Positions 1 through 12,900 of a DNA stretch of 64,000 nt are shown here, piece after piece. Source of the stretch: Megachile rotundata. Taxonomy: Eukaryota > Arthropoda > Insecta > Hymenoptera > Megachilidae. The notes below the pieces were generated by a model. That model saw only the letters and a program-made list of their open reading frames with translations, did no database searches and was not told the origin of the DNA. The position numbers and the translations under genes were made by a program. Location of the stretch: NCBI RefSeq assembly GCF_050947335.1, contig NC_134983.1, positions 1,922,001 to 1,986,000 on the forward strand, given 5' to 3'. Position 1 is the stretch's first letter; the number at the start of each line of letters is the position of its first letter.

Positions 1-489
1 AATAAATGAACTTATACCTCCAGCTAAAAGTTTAATTGGCCATAGAAGCCTATGTTCCGTAAAGCGACGACTGGTACCGCGGCGGATTTATACCTGTCCG
101 CTGGACCTTCCCTGGCTACCGATGGCACAATAAACATCTGATATTGTCTAATTGTTAAAAACGTAACAGATTATCGCATAAAAAGGGCTGACCCTCTTCG
201 AAAACAGATCTCAACTCACTTCTCCGTAAAAAGTAGAAAAAAATTGTATATATAATAATTATTGCTAAATTGCAATAAACAGAAAATTCGAAAAACACGT
301 ATCCTCTATTTTGATCCATATTTTTTGTATACAAATCTGCAAAAAAATCGAACTGCATTTAGGGTGAAAAATTGAAAAAAAAGTCAAATTTTTTAATATA
401 TTATTTAAATAAATAATTTCTCCCGAAATTTTTGTCACTAACTAAATACCTGATTAAAAACTACACAATTTAAAAAACAATTCACCTTC
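1..489. other. AT-rich left edge with a short GC-rich patch
   Basis: I see no convincing gene here. Bases ~50-120 are clearly more GC-rich than the surroundings. Read on the minus strand, that patch holds a TATAAA followed by a GC-rich stretch, so it could be a promoter firing out of the window to the left, but nothing downstream is visible to test this. The short minus-strand frame at 155-358 is rich in F, Y and I, as chance frames in AT-rich DNA are. Confidence 0.25.
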
Positions 490-622
490 CTACACTCTCT
501 AGTTTCCGAGATATTAAAGAAAATGTGTTTTCAACCCCGAACTTTGAGGGCTATTTTCACCCCCTCAACATGCATGTCCGCAGATATAAAAAAATACGTG
601 TCAAATGATTTTTGAAAAGCTA
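490..622 (+). repeat. Fragment of a ~0.7-kb dispersed repeat
   Basis: The stretch containing 'tttgagggctattttcac' and ending in 'atacgtgtcaaat' matches, in opposite orientation, the block at about 20,820-20,915. Both belong to the repeat that is more complete at 12,945-13,520 and 20,195-20,915. No reading frame is conserved between copies. Confidence 0.5.
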
Positions 623-1225
623 CCACATATGTACATTTCATTAAAATCCGCCATAAACATCACCTTGGTGATGTCCCTTGTAAACGCAAGGTGTTATTTT
701 AAAGTGTAACAAAAGTTCTACAGTAATTAGATAATAAAATCATTTTGCTATTAGGAAAAGTATAGAGCTGTATATAAGGAATTTTGATTAAATATATATT
801 GTACATATTCTGGAAAAAAAGCTCTACATTTTTAAAGGTTTACTTTATAAAAGGACATTTTGTGCATTATATTTATTGTATGAAATATTTTTAATTTTAG
901 TTACTTATCAAATTATTTATTAGGAATATGTATGAAACATGATACATAATTTAATTAGTTATAATTCAATATATTTTAATAAACGGTATTGCATATACTC
1001 ATGTTTTCTGGAACTAAAAATATGCGCGCTAAACGTGCCACAGTATGTATTCTATACGTTACTTATTATCAGCAATTTTATAGGATCTGACATTTGTGAA
1101 TTCCTTTCATTAGCAATGCGTGTGAAACAGGGACATTCCTAACGGGTATTTATTTAGAATGTGAACAGTAGTTATCAAACAAGCATTGTAATTTTGAAGT
1201 TTTTGCATTAATTATAAAATTAACT
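623..1225. other. AT-rich flank upstream of the pogo-like gene
   Basis: No coding exon was recognised. In particular I could not find the N-terminal helix-turn-helix expected for the transposase that begins at 1226. A small stem (CACCTTG/CAAGGTG) lies near 661-693. The plus-strand frame 939-1142 has no recognisable motif. Confidence 0.3.
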
Positions 1226-3069
1226 TTGACAGTGAAAGCTCAACAGTTCTTTAAAAAATTCGGTGGAAGTGAAACATTTAGAGCGAGTGATGGATGGCTC
1301 CAAAATTGGAAACGGAGAAACGGCATTCGTTTTTTAGCAACACCCGGCGAACAATTATCTGCGGCTGCCGAAGCAGCAAGCGAGTTCAAAGAGGAAATAT
1401 TACATTTTATAGAGGCAGAACAACTAAGTTTGAATCAAATATTTAATGCGGACGAAGCAGAACTGTTTTACAAAGTTATGCCAAATAAAACGTTAATTTT
1501 TAAGTCTGAATACTCAGCTCCAGGATACGACCAACTAAAAGACAGATTAACGATAATGACGTGTTGTAACGCGAACGGTTCTTTAAAATTACCATTACTG
1601 ATAATTGGAAAACATAAAAAACCACGAGTGTTGAGAAATTTAGCCCCACATTTATTACCCGCCAAGTATACAACTCAAACGAGTGCCTGGATGAGCTCTG
1701 CCATCTTCGAGAGATGGTTCAAAGAAGATTTCGTACCGGAAGTAGTAAATTTTTTACGGTCGCAGGGTTTACCAGAAAAAGCGATTTTATTAATAGATAA
1801 TGCCAAATCACGGGCATCAATGAGTACGTTAACTGTTGGTGGAATCAGAGCTATATTTTTTCCAACGAATGTAACTTCTCTTATTCAGCCTCTTGACCAA
1901 GGTATTATTGAGGCAATGAATCGGAGATATAAGATTAATCTATTGAAATTTATAATAAATGCTCAAGCCGATGGATTGAGTTACAAAGAAGCGATGGATT
2001 CACTATCTATTAAAAATGCGATAGATTTAATCAGTGACGCTTGGGATCAGATTTCTGAAAACACGATTTCCAACTGTTGGATGAAATTATTAAATGTACC
2101 AGTCGATGAAGATGACGCTGATGATGTAACTTCTGAATGTATCCATGAAATGTACAAACGAATCAGAAATCAAGAACATATTACATTAGACGATATTAAT
2201 GAATGGGTTCATGGTGATTGTTTACCAAGTTTAACAGATGAGGAAATAATTGACGTTGTACAGCACCTTTCCGATGATGAAACTGGTATGTTTAACTCGC
2301 CATTATCACTCATATTTTTGGGATGAAAAAATCGAGACTTGTACTAGTCATCTATTTATGAGAAACATTTTTACTTAGATAATAATAAAAAACTAAATAG
2401 CTGAATATCATAAGAATAATCCATTAACATCGGAATAATTAAGATGACGGTTATTGAATGAATAATAAATCCAATTTTTTTTTATAGAATTAGCTTCAGA
2501 TAATACCTAGGATAACCTAACAGATTCTTATAGTGTAGACGCGAAAGAGCCACGTTTATACATTAGGGATTAACAGTGCAAATTTCAAATTCTATTTTTA
2601 AAAAGATTAATTAAAAATAATTTAATTAAATTAATTAATTTACTTTTAATTAAACCAAAAACTGATATAAATAGAAAGTGTGTAATTGTAGTTCGTTAAA
2701 ATAGCTGATAGACACTTTATTATTTTGAATATATTATAAACATTGTTAATTTTGTTTCTAATAATACATTTTTTTTACATTATATATCTCTATTTGTTAT
2801 GTAAAACTTATTTTTAATTTTCTAATCGAATTTACGTAGTAAGTATATGTATTTATTTTATAACAGATTCAAGCGATAATGAAGAATCCACGGAAAGTAA
2901 TATTTCTCCGGCAACGGCAATAGACGGTTTAAATTGTGCCATACAATTTTTCGAACAATCAAGATTAATTACACAATCGGAAATGAATAACTTGAAAAGG
3001 ATAAAACGGAGATTATTTAAAATTAAAAATCAAATTTATTTTGAGAAAATATTTATTGCAAACTTGTGA
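1226..3069 (+). CDS. pogo/Tigger-type (CENP-B/jerky-like) DDE transposase, 5'-incomplete, two exons
   Basis: Exons are 1226-2285 and 2867-3069. The GT (2286) to AG (2866) intron joins them in frame to give 420 codons with no internal stop. The product starts inside the second DNA-binding helix-turn-helix (residues ~5-40, WLQNWKRRNGI) and continues into a DDE_1 catalytic domain. The likely catalytic aspartates are D76 (NADEAEL), D191 (LIDNAKS) and D224 (QPLDQGI), matching the usual NADE, LLxDNAxSH and QPMDQG motifs, although the P and H after DNA are K and R here. The C-terminal exon is acidic, then lysine-rich, as in family members. The first codon in the frame is TTG, and 1231-1232 could be a splice acceptor, so the N-terminus is missing or lies in an unseen exon. 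An AATAAA sits at 3104. It may be an old transposon or a domesticated gene; the open frame over an intron is notable. Confidence 0.8.
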
Positions 3070-3933
3070 CCTGCAAGCTTTGTTCTTCTGAACTTCTGTA
3101 CATAAATAAAATAATTAAATGAATTTAACTAATCATTTTGTATTATAAAATTTTATTTTTATTATTAACTATGATTGTTAATTTATATGTACATTACTTA
3201 TTTACGTTATTCTCACTGGTATGGAAGAGGTTTATTTATACAAATTATATGATATTACAAGACCCATAAAATATTCAGAACTTTCTTGACAATTAAGAAG
3301 TTTCAAAGATTTCGAAATTATCTTGTTCTTTTGTGAACTACATATTTTGGTTATAAGTCAATAAAACAATATTTCGGAAAATATATATTTCAAATTGTTT
3401 ATGAAATGTATTTTCCGAGTCATTAATCTTAATAATTTATTAGAATGTTCTAAACAAATGATTTATGTAAAAAAATATTCACGTTTCATAGTGGTAAAAT
3501 ATTTTTATTTTTTGGAACAGTTATTTCTTACCAGCTATGATGTGCAGTGGAAATAAGTGTTCGTCGTACATTTCAAATGCATTCAAAAATAAAATATTTA
3601 TTACCTTAAAACATAAAAGAAGACAAAGAGTTATTCTTTTTATTTTCTTAGATTTAAATACATATATTACAAATATTAGATTAGATTGAAATTGATATTA
3701 TAACTATTAAATTTGAAATTTTCAAAGGAACATCGACGATGAAAATAATTTAGAAAACATTAAGTTGCAGAAAAGATTATTAATTGAAATAATATATATA
3801 ATTTTTTGTTACATTTTTTATCTCAAATCTTTTAATGCATACTTTGTTAATAACAATTAAATTGTATTTTGAGAGTTTGTAAATATTCCTAAAAAGTTAT
3901 TGAATAATTATTTTCGTAATTATTTTATTAATT
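3070..3933. other. Convergent 3' spacer between pogo-like gene and phosphatase A
   Basis: AT-rich sequence with no exon. It holds the AATAAA for the plus-strand transposase (3104) and, on the minus strand, an AATAAA at 3924-3929 immediately after the phosphatase A stop codon. Confidence 0.5.
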
Positions 3934-6900
3934 TTAATTTTCACTTTCACATAATGTTATCATATCTTGAGGTATTACGGGTTGTACAAATTTTCTGAAG
4001 TGATCCAATGGGCACAGTTTGTCATCGCATCCAGGTATTTGTAACGTTCGAAGGTTGTCTTTATTTTTATAAAATATCTGCTCATAATAATTGTAATCAA
4101 TTAGAATTAGTACAAGCATTAATTAAAAAAACTTAACGTAATTCAAATAAATAATACTTTCATGTCTCTATCAAAAACGTCAAAAGTATATGCACCTCAA
4201 TTGCAACATTTAAACAGCTGTTTCTAATTTGTTTATTTATGTGGTTACATTACCTGAACATAATACTCATTATCCTCTTCATGTAATTCAAAAATAATAC
4301 TGTTACAGTAATAAGGAATTTGATTATCAAAATTATCCAAAGCTGCAAGAAGGTAAGCAATATTTAACTCGTGGGCAGCATACATAAATGCTTTCCTTGT
4401 ATCAGAATTGTTTATGTAGTTATCGACATTCTTTAGCAATTCTTTGATCCATATACCTATTCAGAAATATAATTAGGGGTTAAATTACATTTACATAGTG
4501 TAATTATTTTATATAGTAATATGCTAATTGCCAATATATCATACATATAATAACAAACGTTAAATCATAATAACATTTATTTTTTCAGTATACTGTTTCC
4601 ACTTTTTGCCTTGCCTTTAACATTAACCTCATGGGGTATTAGCAACCGTGATGCTATTGACCAAATGTAACTAAATTAAATGAAATATATCATTATTTTA
4701 AAGAGACAGAATGATTTTTGACAAGTGAAAGGGCTACATCAGTTAAGAAACCACTAAAGTTATGACAGATGCTTTTATTACGTATTTATTAAATGAATTT
4801 TTGTTTACAATTTATGATTTAAGGTTGTAGAAAAGGATGTAAAATAACGGAAGATCAAAAAGGGATAATTTTTTGATATATATCAAAATACTTCCACTTA
4901 CCACCTGTTAGTTGCTTTAATTTAGTAGTACGACTTCGAATAATAATATCAGATGCAGCAAGTTCGTCCAATTTACCATCAGGAAATACTGGCTTTGTCC
5001 ATTCGGGTAATTCTAAGCCGATATCCCTCTGAAAATGATAAATATTTTTAAAACAATTGTAGTTATTTGTAATGATGGAAGAATATAATGATTAAGAATA
5101 TGTCCTATTTAAATATGATAATAATTAACAAAGATGCTGTCGTTAAAAAAAGAAAAAAACATTAAACATCACTGTAAATAAATGTCAAGGTACTATGTTA
5201 TTTCAACGTTATCAGTTTAAATATACATATTTTTGACTTGCTAATTATCTTTGTAGTTGAAATGTTATTAGTATCATTATTTACATAGTTGACAGATATT
5301 TATCATTTAACCACATATGTTCTTAAATATAAATAAGCACGTGTATTGTGTTTTTAATGAAACTTATGTTACAAATTATAATTTACAACAACGATTATTT
5401 TACAGTCTAGCAGCATGATTCTTTTGTTTTACGAAAAACTGCACGTTTATTCTCGTTATTACATTTCACTTTTTGCGGCGAAGTTTGATTTTGGAGATTT
5501 AGTTTGACAATTAAAAGATTTTGAGAACGCAGAAGTTTAAAAATATTGAAATTTAAAAATTTAGAAACATTTTGAGTTTGGGAATTTGAAAAATTTGAGG
5601 GATTTGTATATTTGAGAAATTGGACAACTGCACTTTTGAGATGTGTAAATTTAGAAAATTGAAACTTTTAAATTTACATACTTCATTTTCTAAAATTGAA
5701 GTGATACAAGGTGTCTCACAACTCCTGTAACTCCCTGAAAGGGGTGGTAGAGATTCTGAACAAGATTTCCCTTTGCAAAAATGAGGTTTGAAGCATCATT
5801 TTTGAATTATTAAGCAAAAACACGGACCAATCAGAACGCGAGAATTACGTGCGCCGAGAAGCGAGTGCGATAGCTTCGAGCCTTATAGTCGAGAGCGATT
5901 ATGATCGAGTACCTATGCATCGGGACAGGATAAACGTTTAATAAGAGGCCCTTATGTTAAATCTCAGTTAAATAATGAACAGAACAGTTACAAATAATGT
6001 TTACTTATTCGTTTGTTATGAGTAAGGAACAAAATTAGTTATGTGTAATTAACAGAAGTCGAGCAAATGAAATTTCTGCAATTTTAAAGTGAGTAATTTT
6101 AAACTCACCAATTCTTTAAAAATAAACTTGTTTGATTGAAAATGGATCCTCGTAACTAGGTCGTTCACTCGATAGTAACTATTCGTAAAAGTAATACGCA
6201 ACCTACAATAGCTGATATCGCAGCCGCTTCACTTCACTATAATTTTTTATTATCACTTTTCTTTGCAATATTTTGTTGTCACTTTTCACTAATTTTCTAA
6301 CATAATAATGATATTGGAACGTTTATCTCTTACATTACATGACAGTAGGGTGATACTTGAAATTAAATTTTTTAAATATTACTTGGTCACGTTAATATTC
6401 TATTCCATATGCAGAGAAATGAGATTGGTTATAATTTGATTATATTTCGTAATATTTTAGAGAGTGCTACTCTTCCATTAATAATTTAATTGATGGTTCA
6501 TTTAACAAGTTCTTAATAAATTTAAGACTCATAATATTAACAAATTTCATACAAAAATGAAGAAGGAGAATAGTATTTATTACTATTAATCAAGGGGTTT
6601 CAATAGAAATATCTTTTCATTAAAAAATCGATTTTATTAGCCTAATTATATTATTTGCAAAGTAGATTTCTATCAATGTATTTGATTCTTAAAAATTATT
6701 GATTTTCAAATTTACTTTCTAATAATAATGCTAAACAAAGATATTCTAAATTTTGTCTGGCAACGATCCCTAATATTTAATTGCAGAATATTAAAAAAGA
6801 TACTATGTTACTTATTTATAAGGGTGAATATATTGACTGCGTACCATGACAAAAATTAAAGAAATATTTTTTTACCAAATAAACAAAAAATCACTTTAGT

Positions 6901-9900
6901 GTACATATTAGTTTTCGTTATAAGTTCAGGAATACATTATCCTTTATGGTGAAATAGTGAAATATGCATATTAGTTTTCTTGAGGCAAATGATTAAATAC
7001 AGTAATAGCCGTAAGAAACGATGAAATATGCTTTTTTACGTGGCGATTTAAAATGTGCAATTCTTCGTAAGAAAAATGACCATGCTAGTTGTCACAACAC
7101 ACGTTAATATTATACAATGTTATTTATTACGTTATTATTATATTGCTTACCTGTGCAAACAATATTTGACGTAAATTAAATACTTTGTCTTGTGTGATGT
7201 TAGCACCCGTATGTTGAGATAAGTATTCATAAATATCTTTGTTCTCTTTTATATAACGTTTTACACCTTCATCCGTTTGTTCTACATTCGATACCATTTT
7301 CTTAAAACCTTTACAAAATATCCCACCATAAATATTGTACGCCGCTGGGATTGGCCATACGGGTACGGGCTGCCAGTTTAAATCAATATTCCACCTACAC
7401 AATTTAATTATTTTTACGATTTACCATAATTTTGTGGTATTAGGTTTTATAAAATGTTCTAATAGGATATGCATATATTTTAAATCTTTGCACATTAAAA
7501 ATATCAGATATCGCGATATTTCACGTACAGTAAATTTTTGTTGCATTAACACCATGTAAGGTAATCAGAAATATTAATGGTAAAGGGTGAGATTTACCAA
7601 ATAAAATAGTGGGCGCGATTTAGAAAATACTGCAATGTTTTAATACTGACTTTTCACGGCAAATGCCAATACAAGAGTGTCTTCGCATACGCGGTCTCGG
7701 CTTGAGGACACCCCCATTAGCATGGCTGTTTAGGACCTAGACCCAGCGAAGTTCCCTGAGGAAGGGGAAATGCCATGGCAAAAGCTACACGGCTTGTGTC
7801 GATCTCTATTTTCTAACAACCATTTTTATGTTTTGCTATTTGTAATTGTTAATCGTATTCAAAAATGCTACATTGTATGTTGAGCCTTATATCCCCACGC
7901 ATTATATTAGGGTGTCCCATAAGTTTCTTTCTTTTTTCTAATATGAAATGAATACACAATATTTCCTGTTTAGGATATTATTTATTCTATTATTCAAGAA
8001 CCCTTTTTTTCTATTACCTTTTTCCAGGTCTCAAGAAGCCTCATTAGGCCCTCTTTCCAAATTTGTTGTGTTTTGAATGAGAAATAATTCTTAAGGTGCA
8101 CTTTTATTTCGCTGATGAATTTAAAGCGCTTATCGCGAAAAGAATTTTTTAAGGACAAAAATAGGCAGTAGTCTGATAGTGCGATATCTGGAGAATATGC
8201 GGGATGCGGTAAAACATCCCAATCAAATTGTGAGACCTTTTCTCTTACCGGTAATGCAATATGTTGTCTCAGTCAGTAAGTGCGTAACCCAAACTTTGCA
8301 GCGATTAACATAACCCATCCTGGTTATGTGATTATGCACAATTGTTTTGGGAATCCTAGTAACATTCACTATCTCCCGTATACTAAATCGGAGATTTTTA
8401 TCAAGCATGGCCTTGATAAGGTCGGTATCCGTCGTTTTTGGGCGACCGCTGCGGTCCTCACCTTCGAGACTAAAATTTCCCTCTTTAAATCGCTTAAACC
8501 AATTGCGAACGGTTGTAACAGTTATAGCACCATCCCCGTACACAGTACAAATCTCGTTAACAGTATTTTTTACACTATCACCTTTTTTAAAACAACGCAG
8601 CATGATATGCCGTAAATGTCGCCTTTCGCTGCCCATGTTTAAAAGCGTGATTGAAGGTTTTAAAAGATACTGTGGCACAATCGAAACATACTGAAAAAGA
8701 GCTCTGGGATCACTGAAAACAATGACATAGACGTCTAATAGATAAGCCTGCATGTGTACACAAGCGGAGCCAGATGAAACCACTTATAGCGCGAAAAGAA
8801 AGAAACTTATGGGACACCCTAATATGTATTCTGCTTCATATTATCACGTTATACGTATTGCTACGCGTTGTGTGATGTGCATTATGTCACCATGCATTAT
8901 AGAACTATATTTTACCTGATCAAATATTATATCTTTACTGTATCGTCGAAATCTGTCCAACATGGAGAAATTTCGTGTTTCAAGGAATATATGAATTCGA
9001 TTGAGGAAGAGGGTAAATAAAAATTGTTTAAACACAATTGAGCCTGAAAAATCGTGATCGTTTATTGGCTCTAGCGATTCGAATTAGGGGAAAAAGCCTT
9101 GCGGCATAAAAAACCCCTTACAAAAATATGTGTTCGTTAATGATTCTACGGTGAAAATGTGTACGAGTATGTGTACGTTGTGTTGGTGGCGTATTGAATG
9201 TGAATCGTTTTGAGGAGAACAAGGTCTCGCTCAATGTCGTTCGATTTGAGGAGAACAGAGTCTCACTCAGCGTTGTTCGTTTTGAGTGATAATTCACGTT
9301 GCGTGAGATTATTCACGATGATCGAGTTGAGAATGTAGGACTCACTCGGATCATGCTGATGTGTACGTTTAACCACCCTACCGTGACCTGTTCGAGGGTG
9401 TAGGGCTCGCCCGAACAGTGTACAGTGTGTGTACGTTAACCACCCTACCGTGGCCCATTCGAGGAGTGCAGGGTCTCACTCGAATGGCGTCGTGAATGAT
9501 TTCCGAACCACCCTGCATTGGCTATGCTACGTCGCGTTACGCGGAAACTTCTAAGTCACGATTGACTTCTTCGACTCTCGATCCGAACCGTGTAAGCTTC
9601 AACGTTCGACTGTGTTTTTGTTGTACGAAGAATTGCCTAAATACCCTCGTGTTTCCGAAGGTAACGGTTAGGAAAAATTCTATGCTTTCGTTCGTTAAAT
9701 TGTTTAAAGAGAGAGGTACAGCTGTTAGCTGATTTATGACACGCACGTGTTTACAGTAAGACTAGTTCGGCTAGGATTTGAGAGACAAAAGGGTCCTCGG
9801 TGACCGGTATTTCGAGGTAAAAACTATTGACAGTAGCCTACGTGCCGACCGCTTGGGCCCTGCAATAAATTGCTTAGCCGCGGCATAGGTTTCGGTTCGC

Positions 9901-12900
9901 GGCCGAACATTTACTATATCATTATATTGTATATGCTATACATATATGGACAATTTTTAAAATTGAATATCTAGATATTTATGAAAATAAATCGTTAAAC
10001 CAAAATTATACTCGTATTTAAATTAGTCGTATCTAAAATTTGTCTACAAAAAGTTTATCGTCATCTTATTGCACTTGTGGGTCATTCCAGGTCAAATCGA
10101 TTACTTTTAGACGTCACCATCTGCGATTTTGTTCTAATCAAAATATGTTGTAGTCCATGTGAAATTGGAAGGGGGGGTTAAGTCATCATTTTACCGGTTC
10201 CGAATTTGTTAAGGAATAACAAGCCTTTAAACTTTAAAGTCTGCAATTTTTGTCCATTTTTGCAGAAATAGGCTTCACTTACGAATTTTTTGCTTAAAAA
10301 CTACTCAACCGATTTCGCTAAATTTTTTTCTTGTCATATTCACAAAGCATTGGGCTATTTTAAAATATTAAAATATAAATATTAAAATATTAATATAAGC
10401 TATTGTTATAAGATATTGAAAAGTTTAAACAAATTTTTTTTGAGTTTTTTTTTTAATGAGGGGCGTAAAAGGTTTAAATTAAAAAAAAATGGTCATATTC
10501 TTTGAAACTACTCCTTTAAAATGAGCACTTCAAAACGATGGAGCTTTGAAATTTGACGTCACTATAAACTGGAAAACGATGCGGTGTATCTCCATTTCAA
10601 ATAGGTGAGTCGTACGCTCTGCTATTGATACACGACTAAATGACACTTTTTGTACCTGGCAAGGCCTATTTTAGTCAAAATGGGCAAAAATTGCAAACTT
10701 TGAAGCCTTGTTCTTTCTTAACAAATTCGAAACCAGCAAAATGATGACTTAAACCCCCCTTAATTTCATGTGGTCTACAACATATTTTGGTTAGAACAAC
10801 ATCACAGGTAATGAGGTGCAAAAATGATTGATTTAGCGTGGAATGACAACTAAAGGTAATATGCAAAGAAACGTTGTTTAAAATAGTGACTTTGATTACA
10901 TATTTCAAGATCATCGAAATCGGTGGGGAATAGTTAAAGTAAACAATAATCAAGAATACTTATAATTGTGCGGTTCACTGATAAAGAGTTATATGCGATA
11001 TTTACATTGTTATCTTTGCAATATCTAATTTGACATGTTTAACGTTTTTCTGCACTGTCATTTTCAATATCAAAAATTTCCTGATCATTTTCGGGACACT
11101 CTTCATTAATATCATTTATTTTTTCTAATAATGAATTTACACTCTTCAAACTTGACATTTTGGGGATGAATATTCAACTGATACAGTAAAAATTAAAATG
11201 TATAAATGTAAATCCAAGTACATGAAAAAATGAATAAAAGATAAAATGTGAAACTTACGGCGAAGTACTGATGATTTTGTCTAGTTTTTTGGAAATGACA
11301 CTTATAACACATAAAACAACACTTATAACAACATAAAATACAGGTAGAATAATAATAGAATAGAAATATAAAATAATAAAAAACTGCTGAATATACTTCT
11401 TGTGACTTTGACGTACTGATGTTCGTCAATTTCAAGAATGTTTTATACGTTGTTAGTTTACCATGGTTAAGCTGCATGGGCTTTCTAGAGATCGAACGTA
11501 TTAACACTAAATGTATCAACACATAATTATGTATAATGAACATATAATTTAAAATTAAAAATAAAGTAGAAGCACAAATAAATAAATAAGAAAACCTTAA
11601 TTAATGCTTTGTCTTAATGAAAGTTAATATTAATTTCATGAAATGTACCTTAACAAATTTTGTAATTTTGTGGTTTAATACTTTTAGTGTTAAAAGGAGT
11701 AGAATAAGTTATCAAAGCTTCTATTTCTATCCATACCTTTGTAATCCCACAGCAGGATATAATCCAGCTGCCACAAGTTCTCCAGTCATTATAACTCGGT
11801 CTACTTCACTAGAGTAAAACTGAATGATCTTCTTCGAGTAAAATGGCCCCAAAAAATCGTCGTATCTGTCTCGAAAATATTGGCCAAGTTTGTACGCTAA
11901 CCTTTTTCCATCCTATATTCAACAAAAATTATTTGACAATACAAAGCATTATAATGGAATGTAAAAGAAATAAAAATTGGATTCACTTTAGTATTTGGTA
12001 TTTATAGAGTGTATCAAACAATAAGATTCTGTCAAAAGGGACATAGTTTTACATAATCAGGTCTTTTATAGATGGACGCATGGAGGACATACTTTCTATT
12101 AGAATTATGTTATGTTAATTTTAAATGCATTAATTGATTCAGTATATTAATTAATATGATAAATATCCCATTTATACTAGAAAAAAGTATTAGTTAATGT
12201 CTAAAGAACTCAATACCGAGTGTCCTACGTAGTATTAATAATGTCACTGGAAAGAATGTAATTTTAAGTAAAAAAACAAACAAAAGTATACAATAAAATA
12301 TTTATATATCTTTATTTTTAAAAAAATTTTAAGTTCTTCAAAACGTTTGTAAGCAAATTTGCTTACGCTATATAAAAATATCGAAGTTTCTTTAATTTAG
12401 CAATAAACAAATGTTATGAATTCATAAATGTAACTATTAATACTATTAAAGTGCATTATCAGTTATTATACTTCAACATATGGCTCCATTAAACGTTAGT
12501 GAATCATTCTATTAACTAAGACAAAATATGTGTTTTATTTTGCATTTTAATATCGTGTGACATTGACAAATATTACACTATTAACTAAGGCACTACTTAA
12601 TAATCTATTAATTAATAACATTTATTAATTGGTAAATTAGTTAAAAAATTGAAATTGTCATCTCTATTGCTGTATACCAATTTTCGTACAAATATTTTGT
12701 AAGATGTTCAAACTCAGTTTTCTCAAAAACGAAATTGTATATCAAATAATCCTGTTCTATATTTTTTACTTGTATTCTTTACATAACATTATCCTCTTTT
12801 TAATATCCATCATATTGTTTATTATTTTCGTATACAAAATTTAATAATAGGATAAATATTAATAAAAGGGAATCTAGTCCCAACGACCTTGACTTTGATA

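Noticed and set aside
11193..11543. 116-residue minus-strand frame near phosphatase A exon 2
   Set aside because: Composed mainly of F, Y, I, C and S runs typical of AT-rich intron DNA; lies between verified exons.
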